A stretch of 7,989 nt of DNA from an uncultured Nocardiopsis sp. Its GTDB lineage: Bacteria; Actinomycetota; Actinomycetes; Streptosporangiales; Streptosporangiaceae. Positions 1 through 7,989 of this stretch are shown piece by piece. How positions within the stretch are numbered: the first letter of the stretch is position 1; each line of letters opens with the position of its first letter. The notes beneath the pieces are model-generated. The model made no database searches and had not been told where the DNA came from. It worked only from the letters and a program-made list of their open reading frames with translations. The translations under genes were made by a program, and so were the position numbers. The stretch spans positions 1 to 7,989 of the forward strand of contig CALGOD010000164.1 in assembly GCA_937957845.1 (NCBI GenBank), written 5' to 3'.

Positions 1-725
1 TGGGCCATGAGATCAGCCTCATCGCCGTGCGCGCGGCGGCGTTGCAGGTCGACCCCCGCACCGGGGAGGAGGGCCGTCGGGCCGCGGGTGAACTGCGTCA
101 GAGCGCGGCCGATGCCACCGAACGTCTGCGGGCGATCATCGGCATGTTGCGCGAGGACGGCGACACCGCTCCGGTGTCGCCCGCAGGTGATCCCGTGGCC
201 GATCTGGTGCGTCGCGCTGAGACCTCGGGCATGGACGTGCGGTTGCACGGATCCATGGTGCGCCCCGGTACGGACCCACCGCTTGTGGAGGCCACCGCCC
301 GCGCCGCCTACCGCGTGGTCCAGGAGGGGCTGACCAACGCCGCCAAGCACGCTCTGGGCAGCCCGGTGCGGGTGTGTCTGCGACAGCGGCAGGATCACCT
401 GGTCGTGACCGTGACCAACGCCCTGGTCACGACGACCGAGCAGGAACCGGGCGGCTATGGGCTGGTGGGGTTGGACGAACGCGTCCGCCTACTGGGCGGC
501 CGGTTGGAGGCCGGGCCCCAAGGCGGTGAGTTCGTGCTCCGCGCGCACCTGCCGCTACAGGCGTCGGTGGTGCCCTCTCCGCCGTCCAGGGCTTCGCGCT
601 CCCGTCACGCCGAGGCCGACGCGCGCCGTGCCCTACGTCGTGGTCTGGTCGGCACGTTGTGGCCCGCCGTGGTGATCGTGGTGCTCCTGGCGGTGCTCTA
701 CCTCGCCGGTCGCGGGTGGGGCTGA
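1..725 (+). CDS. Sensor histidine kinase, C-terminal part (5' end outside window)
   Basis: This is the C-terminal part of a two-component sensor kinase of the NarL/DesK-partner class (HisKA_3 plus HATPase_c), which would phosphorylate a response regulator encoded outside the window. The frame is open at the left edge; the first full codon is at base 3 and 240 residues are visible. The first residues, GHEISLIAVRAAALQV, match the end of the HisKA_3 H-box helix, so the phospho-accepting His of the usual 'HDVVGH' lies just upstream. An ATPase N-box (YRVVQEGLTNAAKHA, about residues 103-117 of the visible part) and a G-box (GGYGLVGLDERV, about 150-161) follow. The usual D-box position reads VTVTN, as is common in this actinobacterial subgroup. 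After the ATPase domain come an Arg-rich segment and a single hydrophobic helix (about 219-236, LWPAVVIVVLLAVLYLAG), so the C terminus is probably membrane anchored. It converges on gdhA. The kinase call is secure; the signal sensed is unknown. Confidence 0.92.
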   Translation, partial: GHEISLIAVRAAALQVDPRTGEEGRRAAGELRQSAADATERLRAIIGMLREDGDTAPVSPAGDPVADLVRRAETSGMDVRLHGSMVRPGTDPPLVEATARAAYRVVQEGLTNAAKHALGSPVRVCLRQRQDHLVVTVTNALVTTTEQEPGGYGLVGLDERVRLLGGRLEAGPQGGEFVLRAHLPLQASVVPSPPSRASRSRHAEADARRALRRGLVGTLWPAVVIVVLLAVLYLAGRGWG

Positions 726-728
726 GCA

Positions 729-773
729 CGGCGGTGGCCGGCCCAGGGGAAGGGGCGCGGCCGGCCACCGTCG
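729..773. terminator. GC-rich hairpin between convergent genes
   Basis: CGGTGGCCGGCC (732-743) pairs perfectly with GGCCGGCCACCG (759-770) around a 15-base loop. Three further pairs at the base (729-731 with 771-773, one of them G-T) extend the stem to 15. The hairpin fills the 52-base gap between the kinase stop codon (723-725) and the gdhA stop codon (778-780), so it can end transcription from both sides. There is no T-tract on either strand, which is usual for actinobacterial terminators. Confidence 0.7.
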
Positions 774-777
774 CCGA

Positions 778-3879
<3,102 letters not shown>

Positions 3880-3880
<1 letters not shown>

Positions 3881-4019
3881 GCGTTGCTTCCTTTTTTCGT
3901 GATTGAGGAGGGAAGCGAGCCGCTTTCCTTGGTACAGGGAGTGGTAGGGCCCCTGTTCTGCTTACGCAGGCAGAAGGCCGAACCCGGTCTGGTGTTGTGA
4001 GCACCAGGCCGGGTTTTTT
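3880..4019 (+). ncRNA. Candidate structured antisense RNA over the leader of the winged-helix gene
   Basis: This would be a short RNA of about 140 bases on the + strand, bounded by the candidate promoter at 3844-3873 and the intrinsic terminator at 3981-4019. It would fold into four consecutive hairpins: 3908-3917 with 3921-3930 (10 pairs including two G-T, three-base loop); 3934-3939 with 3951-3956; 3957-3961 with 3970-3974 (TCTGC/GCAGA; a sixth pair using 3956 would compete with the previous stem); and the terminator. No reading frame in it looks coding. It is fully complementary to the leader and ribosome binding site (3887-3897) of the winged-helix gene, so a role in controlling that gene is plausible. 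The same hairpins could instead act in the - strand leader mRNA. Structure and terminator are seen; transcription and function are inferred. Confidence 0.38.
3981..4019 (+). terminator. Intrinsic terminator with T-tract, + strand
   Basis: AACCCGGTCTGGTG (3981-3994) pairs with CACCAGGCCGGGTT (4002-4015) over 14 pairs, one of them G-T, with a seven-base loop. The run of six T at 4014-4019 closes it. The T-tract is only on the + strand; on the - strand the hairpin is followed by GC-rich sequence. This is the most classical terminator in the window, yet no protein gene on the + strand ends there, which points to a short non-coding transcript. Confidence 0.75.
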
Positions 4020-4020
4020 C

Positions 4021-4295
4021 TTTCCCGAGATCAACATAGTGGAGCGAACACAGGTCCGGGTCCGCTTGGAAAGAAAAATCTTCTGCTTTCCTTGCGCCTT
4101 CCACCAGGAAAAACGCGCAAAACAGCATTTGTCATCTCATGCTTTCAAGGCCCCTTCTCAAGATCCCGCAGGAACGACGTTCCGAGGTGGGTCGAATGCA
4201 TTCGAAAGTGGCAATAGGCTGATACTTCATCAATTTGGGAAGTAGGATGATTCGGGCAACTTGAGTGATCCGATATGGCCTGTGTCGGTATCGGA
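4021..4295. promoter_or_regulatory. AT-rich island with a row of palindromes
   Basis: Bases 4021-4260 are only about 50% G+C by hand count, against about 70% in the genes, and contain no credible gene. Inverted repeats lie one after another: GGAAAG/CTTTCC (4068-4073, 4086-4091); TTGCGC/GCGCAA (4092-4097, 4115-4120) enclosing TTCC/GGAA (4099-4102, 4107-4110); GGAACG-A-CGTTCC (4171-4183); TCGAATGCATTCGA (4192-4205, perfect); TACTTC/GAAGTA (4223-4228, 4239-4244); and TCCGATA/TATCGGA (4269-4275, 4289-4295). The centres of the third and fourth lie about 21.5 bases apart, close to two helical turns. It must include the promoter of the winged-helix gene (- strand), though no clear -35/-10 pair is visible. 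Operators or an origin-like region are possible. Confidence 0.5.
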
Positions 4296-4371
4296 CGGTT
4301 CCGGCTTCCGGGGCCGCCCTTACCCGGACGCTCAGACCGCCCTCGAGCCTCGCCGTCGAGCTTCCGCTACC

Positions 4372-4421
4372 CCTTGGTCCTGCTCGGCCCGGTTCTCCCA
4401 AGGTCTCGGCAGAAGCAGGAC
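4372..4421 (+). other. Interleaved inverted repeats upstream of the acetyltransferase gene
   Basis: CCTTGG (4372-4377) pairs with CCAAGG (4398-4403), and GTCCTGCT (4377-4384) pairs with AGCAGGAC (4414-4421). The two stems interleave, as in an H-type pseudoknot or a pair of alternative stems. The rest of 4296-4534 holds no gene that I can support. Chance pairing in GC-rich DNA is quite possible. Confidence 0.25.
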
Positions 4422-4541
4422 GAGCAACCCGTGAGTGACTTGATCGGGCCTCGCACAGAACCCATGACCGGCCACCGTCGCCCCTGCACGCGAGGGCCTG
4501 GGCCACTCACTGGAAAAGAGGTGGCCGGGAGACCGTGCGGC

Positions 4542-4556
4542 CCGACGGACCGTCGG
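4542..4556. promoter_or_regulatory. Perfect inverted repeat just before the acetyltransferase start codon
   Basis: CCGACGG-A-CCGTCGG (7+1+7) ends two bases before the ATG at 4559, where a ribosome binding site would normally lie. In RNA it would fold as CCGAC/GTCGG with a five-base loop. It may be an operator or a hairpin that limits translation. If translation starts at the GTG at 4535 instead, it lies inside the coding region. Confidence 0.4.
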
Positions 4557-4558
4557 CC

Positions 4559-5047
4559 ATGCACATCCGCCAAGCCACCGCCGCCGACTGGTCCGCGATC
4601 CGGCCCTTCTTCCACCGGATCGTGGCCGCGGGGGAAACGTTCACCTACCCCGCGGACCTCGACCAAGAGGAAGGACGCGCCTGGTGGCTGCTCCCCGAAC
4701 CCCACAGGACAGTGGTCGCCGTGGATGAGAGCGGTACCGTTCTGGGCACAGCGAAGATGAACAGCGACCACCTCGGCAACGCCGGTCACATCGCGAGCGC
4801 CAATCACATGGTCGCCCCCGCCCATGAAGGCCGTGGAGTGGGTCGAGCCCTGTGCGACCACACGCTTGAGTGGGCGCGTGGGAAGGGATACCGGGCCATG
4901 CAGTTCAACGCCGTGGTGGAGACCAACACCCGCGCGGTGCGACTGTACAGATCACTCGGATTCGACGTGCTCGGCACGCTGCCCCAGGGGTTCGCCCACC
5001 CCACCGCCGGCTATGTCGGCCTACACATCATGCACCGACGGCTGTGA
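4559..5047 (+). CDS. GNAT-family N-acetyltransferase
   Basis: This 162-residue cytoplasmic enzyme would transfer an acetyl group from acetyl-CoA to an amine of an unidentified small molecule or protein. The N terminus MHIRQATAADWSAIRPFF is the first strand and helix of a GNAT domain. Motif A is MVAPAHEGRGVGRALCDHTL (residues 84-103), with the acetyl-CoA pyrophosphate loop R/G-x-x-G-x-G at EGRGVG. Motif B is FNAVVETNTRAVRLYRSLGF (116-135). The overall pattern resembles a common actinobacterial group, distantly like phosphinothricin acetyltransferases. The ATG at 4559 was chosen because the family starts at this point. It has no good ribosome binding site and is preceded by a perfect inverted repeat. 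A GTG at 4535 would add eight residues (MRPDGPSA) and is an alternative. It stands alone, with no visible operon partner. The substrate cannot be read from the sequence. Confidence 0.92.
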   Translation: MHIRQATAADWSAIRPFFHRIVAAGETFTYPADLDQEEGRAWWLLPEPHRTVVAVDESGTVLGTAKMNSDHLGNAGHIASANHMVAPAHEGRGVGRALCDHTLEWARGKGYRAMQFNAVVETNTRAVRLYRSLGFDVLGTLPQGFAHPTAGYVGLHIMHRRL

Positions 5048-5430
5048 TCGTCGCGGCCTCCGTCCCTTCGGCTGCCCGCACAGCGAAAAGGCCGATGGTG
5101 CCCAGCGAGATTCGCCGAGTTGCTGGTGAGACCGATGTGCATGCACGGGGTTTCCGCGATAGCCGAGGTCCCTGTCCGAATGGCTCAGCGCCACATCGCC
5201 CTCGTTCCGGACGTCGCCACTTCCGCTGTCGCGCACGGGGAACGGCACATCCGATCTGATCTCCTCTTCGTCGAGTGAGAGGCCTCTGGAAATCCGATCC
5301 CGCACCCCGCAACAGGATGTCCGTATCCGGTCATGGCCGTCTCCGGACACTCTTCGAGGCTTGGTTTTTCCGCTCCTGGCGCACATGCTGTTCCCGCCCC
5401 CATTTACCTTTGGCGCAAGGAGTTTTCACC
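5048..5430. other. Gene-free stretch between acetyltransferase and secreted protein
   Basis: I see no supportable gene in these 383 bases. A - strand frame at 5028-5312 is open but has no recognisable family features. There is no strong terminator after the acetyltransferase; only a weak six-pair stem (5054-5059 with 5089-5094) across a long loop. A further weak inverted repeat, TGTCCG/CGGACA (5318-5323, 5344-5349), lies just upstream of the candidate promoter of the secreted-protein gene. Confidence 0.5.
5361..5389 (+). promoter_or_regulatory. Candidate promoter of the small secreted protein gene
   Basis: TTGGTT (5361-5366) and CATGCT (5384-5389) are separated by 17 bases and lie about 40-70 bases upstream of the start codon, giving a leader of roughly 35 bases. 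The -10 match is weak, so this is only a candidate. Confidence 0.25.
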
Positions 5431-5766
5431 ATGTTCGGAAAGAAGACGTCAGCAATCGCCATCAGCGTGTTGGCCGCAGCCGGAGTTCTGGCCTGGTCGC
5501 CCCCCGCCGCAGCAGCGTCGAACTCACAGGACACAGGGACGGCTGTGCGACCCGCAGCGGCGGCCCCCAGCTGCGTCAAGACCTCCCTTGACGACAGCGG
5601 GGTGAGGGATCACCTGCGAGTGAAGAACAACTGCAGCTACAGCGTGCGGGTCAAGGTCAAACTCGCCTTAGGACCCGATTTCTCCTGCATCGGGATGCCC
5701 GTCGGCTCCTACCACACCTATTCGTGGGCATGGCCCGCCAAGTTCGACGGCGTCGACTCCTGCTGA
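5431..5766 (+). CDS. Small secreted four-cysteine protein, tendamistat-like
   Basis: This is a 111-residue exported protein. The start is firm: AAGGAG (5417-5422) lies eight bases before the ATG. Residues 1-29 form a Sec signal peptide with K4-K5, a hydrophobic stretch (8-22) and cleavage probably after the AAAA ending near residue 29. The mature part is an Ala/Thr/Ser-rich stretch followed by a compact domain starting APSC (45-48). Cysteines at 48, 68, 86 and 111 give two likely disulfides. Their order, the APSCV start, the VRVKVKLA strand after the second Cys, and the exact 18-residue step from second to third Cys resemble tendamistat, the Streptomyces alpha-amylase inhibitor (known pairing C11-C27 and C45-C73). 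The amylase-binding Trp-Arg-Tyr triplet is not present; the region reads SGVRDHLRV. The fold is therefore plausible, but amylase inhibition is doubtful. A hairpin terminator follows. Confidence 0.85.
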   Translation: MFGKKTSAIAISVLAAAGVLAWSPPAAAASNSQDTGTAVRPAAAAPSCVKTSLDDSGVRDHLRVKNNCSYSVRVKVKLALGPDFSCIGMPVGSYHTYSWAWPAKFDGVDSC

Positions 5767-5789
5767 GCGAAGGCCACGGTGTGAGCACG

Positions 5790-5823
5790 ACAGCCCCCGT
5801 GCAACGCTCCGTTGCCGGGCTGT
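5790..5823 (+). terminator. Hairpin terminator after the secreted protein gene
   Basis: ACAGCCC (5790-5796) pairs with GGGCTGT (5817-5823). Inside it, GCAAC (5801-5805) pairs with GTTGC (5811-5815) around a five-base loop. It starts 24 bases after the stop codon and has no T-tract, as is usual in GC-rich actinobacteria. Confidence 0.6.
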
Positions 5824-6072
5824 ACCACGGTCGGATGCGGCCATCCCGGCTTCTGCCTTTCAACGACTGTTGTCACGAACCAGTGTGATTCCGAAGGTCG
5901 CTCCCGTGTCCCCGGTGAAACCTTCTCCACCGCCCTAGAACCAGACCGGCGACCATGGCGGCCAGGATCTCCACACCATCAGATAGTGGTTCAGAATCGA
6001 TAGGCGCGGAACGCCCGTCCTAGTGGCTGGCCTAGAGGGAGCTCACACTCGGGGACGAGCGCGGAGGTTCGC

Positions 6073-6150
6073 GTGGCCCGTGTTCAGCTCGCCCCCAACA
6101 TCGCCGACCTAGAGGCGTCGGCGACCTTACTCTCAGCGCAAGGCACCAGA
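6073..6150 (+). pseudogene. N-terminal remnant of a CadI/ArsI-type glyoxalase-fold protein
   Basis: A GTG at 6073 has a good ribosome binding site, CGGAGG (6062-6067), five bases upstream. It opens a frame reading MARVQLAPNIADLEASATLL then SAQGTRTQP. From memory of the family, this resembles the start of actinobacterial CadI/ArsI proteins (roughly M-S-R-V-Q-L-A-L-N-V-D-D-L-D-A-A..FYSKLFGTEP), glyoxalase-fold enzymes of arsenic and cadmium response operons; ArsI is a C-As lyase. Similarity stops after about 28 codons. The frame runs on to 6318 as Ser/Gly/Thr-rich sequence without family features and overlaps the end of the Rel-like gene. None of the metal-ligand regions of the family is present, so it should be non-functional. 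An unrelated short chance frame cannot be excluded. Confidence 0.45.
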
Positions 6151-6167
6151 ACCCAGCCCCTATGCGA

Positions 6168-6196
6168 CCTGCTCGGGGTGTGCGACCACGAGCAGG
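6168..6196 (-). terminator. Hairpin downstream of the Rel-like gene
   Basis: CCTGCTCG (6168-6175) pairs perfectly with CGAGCAGG (6189-6196), with an inner GGT/ACC stem (6177-6179, 6185-6187) around a five-base loop. It lies about 65 bases beyond the stop codon of the Rel-like gene on the - strand and is the best terminator candidate for it. There is no T-tract. Confidence 0.4.
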
Positions 6197-6260
6197 GCTT
6201 CGCGGGCACAACCTCGGGTGTGGGCAGCCCCTCTGGCCACCGCAGCAGACTGAGTCCCTC

Positions 6261-7961
6261 TCAGACGCGGTCAGCCACGTCCTCAGGCTCCACCCGGCCT
6301 TCCCCGACCGCGATATAGAGGGACTCCAACGTGGGGTGGCCCGCCCGGCGGGCCACCCTCAGCATCGCGCCGGAGGCCTCCCCGTCAAGGATCCGGTCCG
6401 CGCCGATCAGGTCGCGGAGTCGCCCGCGCCCCTGTGCTTCCGCACGTTCACGGTCACGCCTACGGTGCCAGGACGTGATGCCCACCCGGGCCTCACCCGT
6501 TTTGGTGGAGTCGAGCCAGTCCAGGTCGGGGGCGGGGTGGTCGGTGGTGATGATCTGGACCGTGGCGCCCTCACGCAGCGGGGTGGTGGGGCTGACCAGC
6601 CGCCCCGACACCGTTGCCGCGGAGTAGTGGTCACCGGTCTCCGTTCCCAGGGCGTAGGCGGCGTCCACAGGGGTGGCGCCCTCCGGCAGGGTGAGGATCT
6701 TCCCGTCCTCGGTCAGCACGGTGATGGTGTCGGCCAGTTCGGTGCGGGCTCCCCGTAGCAGTTCCTCGGCCGACGCCTGCTCCTGCCACCCCAGCAGTCT
6801 GGTGAGCCATTCGGGGTCTGTGGTGCGGCCCTTGGACAGGCGGCCGTTCCTGCCGGTGTCCTCACGGATCTCCGCGATGATTCCGTACTCCGACACCACT
6901 TGCGCTCGCGTGTCACGGATGATGATCTGCGCTTTCCTGCCCAACCCGTCCGCGTAGACCGTGGTGTGCAGTGCCCGGTACAGGTTGTACCGGGGGGTGG
7001 CGATGAAGTCCTCGAATTTGGCAGGAATCGGCCTCCACCGTCCGTGCACGGCACCCAGCGCCAAGTAGGCGTTCTGCTGGTCCCCGCGGACCACCACCAA
7101 GAACCTGACGGTGTCCAAGGGACTGACGTCCCTGCCTCGGTGGGGGCGTTGAGACGCCGAGTACACCGAGTACAGGTGGCGGGGGCGCACCTCCACGGAG
7201 GCCTTCACCCGGAACCCGGTGAGCACATCCCGCAGGTGCATGCAGAGCGTGTCGAACTCGTGCACGTACTGCCGGCGGGTCTTCTCCACCTGCGCCCGAG
7301 TGTGCTCGAACGCCTCCCCCTCCAGGTACTCAAAGCACAGGTCTTCGAGCTCGCGCTTGAGGCGGTACACCCCTAGCCGCTCCGCGAGAGGAATGAGGAG
7401 CTCCCGGGTCCCCTGAGCGATCTTGATGCGCTTGTGGGGAGGCTGGAACTGCAGCGTACGCAAGTTGTGCAGGCGGTCGGCGAGTTTGATCAACAGCACC
7501 CGCAGGTCATCGCGAGCGGCGACCACCATCTTGCGGAAGGTCTCGCCCGCTGCGGCGTCACGCCCGTACATGGACTGGTCCACCTTGGTGACGCCGTCCA
7601 CCATCACCCCGACCTCCGGACCGAACTCCGCGGTCAGGTGGGCCAGGCTGAAAGGGGTGTCCTCCACCGTGTCGTGCAACAGGGCTGCGACCAGGGTGGC
7701 GGTGTCCAGCCCCATCTCCGCCAGGATCGTGGCGACCGCGAGCGGGTGGATGATGAAGGGCTCGCCGCTCTTGCGCTTTTGTTCTCGGTGCAGATGCTCG
7801 GCGACCGCGTAGGCCCTGCTGAGGAGCGCGGTGTCCGCCTTGGGGTACCAGCGCAGGTGTTCGTCCACGAGGGGTTTGGCTCTGGGTGGTGGGGTGCTGG
7901 GGGCCATGGCCGCGTTCAGGTCCCGCCACCAGGAGGACGAGGATGTCAGGGCGGCAGACAT
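6261..7961 (-). CDS. Truncated Rel/SpoT homologue: intact ppGpp hydrolase, degenerate synthetase
   Basis: This 566-residue cytoplasmic protein belongs to the (p)ppGpp stringent-response family. The HD hydrolase domain (about 40-200) is complete: R63 in KRKSGEPF, H72 in HPLAV, H96-D97 and E100-D101 in LLHDTVEDT, and D162/N166 in LADRLHNL, with spacing close to that of the well-studied streptococcal Rel. The synthetase domain (about 250-365) is recognisable (RPRHLYSVY, RPIPAKFEDFIATPR, YRALHTTV) but key positions differ. RxK is R259-P-R261; the Asp of 'YDLIAIR' aligns with P281 (an Asp lies two residues later); and 'EVQIRT' is QIIIRD, so the catalytic Glu aligns with Q345. A TGS domain (about 411-473) and part of the helical domain, ending GEGRVEPEDVADRV, follow. 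The zinc-finger/CC and ACT domains of the usual 700-850-residue proteins are absent. I predict hydrolase-only activity. The ATG at 7961 is the first Met; GGAGGG lies 15 bases upstream, rather far, and the frame stays open to the window edge. Confidence 0.93.
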   Translation of the reverse strand: MSAALTSSSSWWRDLNAAMAPSTPPPRAKPLVDEHLRWYPKADTALLSRAYAVAEHLHREQKRKSGEPFIIHPLAVATILAEMGLDTATLVAALLHDTVEDTPFSLAHLTAEFGPEVGVMVDGVTKVDQSMYGRDAAAGETFRKMVVAARDDLRVLLIKLADRLHNLRTLQFQPPHKRIKIAQGTRELLIPLAERLGVYRLKRELEDLCFEYLEGEAFEHTRAQVEKTRRQYVHEFDTLCMHLRDVLTGFRVKASVEVRPRHLYSVYSASQRPHRGRDVSPLDTVRFLVVVRGDQQNAYLALGAVHGRWRPIPAKFEDFIATPRYNLYRALHTTVYADGLGRKAQIIIRDTRAQVVSEYGIIAEIREDTGRNGRLSKGRTTDPEWLTRLLGWQEQASAEELLRGARTELADTITVLTEDGKILTLPEGATPVDAAYALGTETGDHYSAATVSGRLVSPTTPLREGATVQIITTDHPAPDLDWLDSTKTGEARVGITSWHRRRDRERAEAQGRGRLRDLIGADRILDGEASGAMLRVARRAGHPTLESLYIAVGEGRVEPEDVADRV

Positions 7962-7989
7962 GGCGAGTGCGTAGGTCCCTCCGCGACTG

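Larger units (their letters stand above)
5824..6260. other. Decayed gene-poor stretch between secreted protein and Rel-like gene
   Basis: Stop codons occur in all frames and there is no intact gene. It includes the glyoxalase remnant (6073-6150). A short - strand stretch (about 5934-5969) reads VEILAAMVAGLVLGR, similar in style to the first membrane helix of ACR3-type arsenite pumps. Two hairpins are visible: CGCCGAC/GTCGGCG (6102-6108, 6117-6123) and the longer one at 6168-6196. The picture fits the debris of a lost arsenic or metal resistance locus, but the evidence is thin. Confidence 0.4.

Noticed and set aside
4171..4205. LexA (SOS) boxes at the two palindromes
   Set aside because: The half-sites look right (GAAC/GTTC and TCGAA/TTCGA), but the spacing is wrong. 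The actinobacterial box needs GAAC-N4-GTTC; here it is GAAC-N3-GTTC and TCGAA-N4-TTCGA instead of N6.
4300..4400. tRNA gene or tRNA remnant
   Set aside because: The - strand translation (ARLEGGLSVRVRAAPE) recalls peptides read across tRNA genes, but I could not build an acceptor stem, anticodon arm and TTCGA-type T-loop in either direction.
5028..5312. A - strand gene opposite the end of the acetyltransferase and the following gap
   Set aside because: The frame contains a mildly hydrophobic stretch (RRISLGTIGLFAV) but has no recognised domain, no ribosome binding site that I can see, and overlaps a secure gene.

Overview
The window is GC-rich (roughly 70% G+C in the genes) with strong G/C bias at third codon positions and actinobacterial gene families. 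These include a NarL/DesK-type histidine kinase, an NADP-type glutamate dehydrogenase, a Rel/SpoT-like protein and a tendamistat-like small secreted protein. I infer a filamentous actinomycete, perhaps of the Nocardiopsis/Streptosporangiales group; the genus is a guess. All assignments come from reading the sequence, and no database search was run.

Layout, left to right. (1) The 3' part of a sensor histidine kinase on the + strand (1-725) ends in a C-terminal transmembrane helix. (2) It converges on gdhA, NADP-glutamate dehydrogenase, on the - strand (778-2148). A long GC-rich hairpin between the two stop codons can act as a two-way terminator. (3) Behind gdhA, also on the - strand, is a 482-residue protein (2432-3880) with an N-terminal winged-helix domain, a Pro/Ser/Thr-rich linker and a small Cys/His cluster. 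It looks like a plasmid or phage replisome-organiser-type or regulatory protein, but I cannot name it. (4) A gene-free stretch of about 650 bases (3881-4534) follows. Its first part holds a chain of four hairpins ending in a textbook intrinsic terminator that reads on the + strand, antisense to the winged-helix gene's leader. Its middle is an unusually AT-rich island (about 50% G+C) carrying a row of perfect palindromes. (5) A GNAT acetyltransferase lies on the + strand (4559-5047). (6) A small exported four-cysteine protein resembling the tendamistat alpha-amylase-inhibitor fold lies on the + strand (5431-5766) and ends in a hairpin terminator. (7) A decayed region (5767-6260) carries what looks like the first ~25 codons of a CadI/ArsI-type glyoxalase. 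(8) A Rel/SpoT-family protein on the - strand (6261-7961) has an intact ppGpp-hydrolase site, a degraded synthetase site and no C-terminal regulatory domains.

How the parts relate. Most genes here look like independent single-gene units. The one coherent candidate system is the winged-helix gene with its upstream region. A DNA-binding protein, an opposing short structured RNA candidate covering its ribosome binding site, and an AT-rich palindrome array lie next to each other. That is the architecture of a plasmid replication-control or autoregulatory module. The interpretation is inference, but the sequence elements are directly visible. The Rel-like protein is the second point of interest, because its residues predict a (p)ppGpp hydrolase without synthetase activity.
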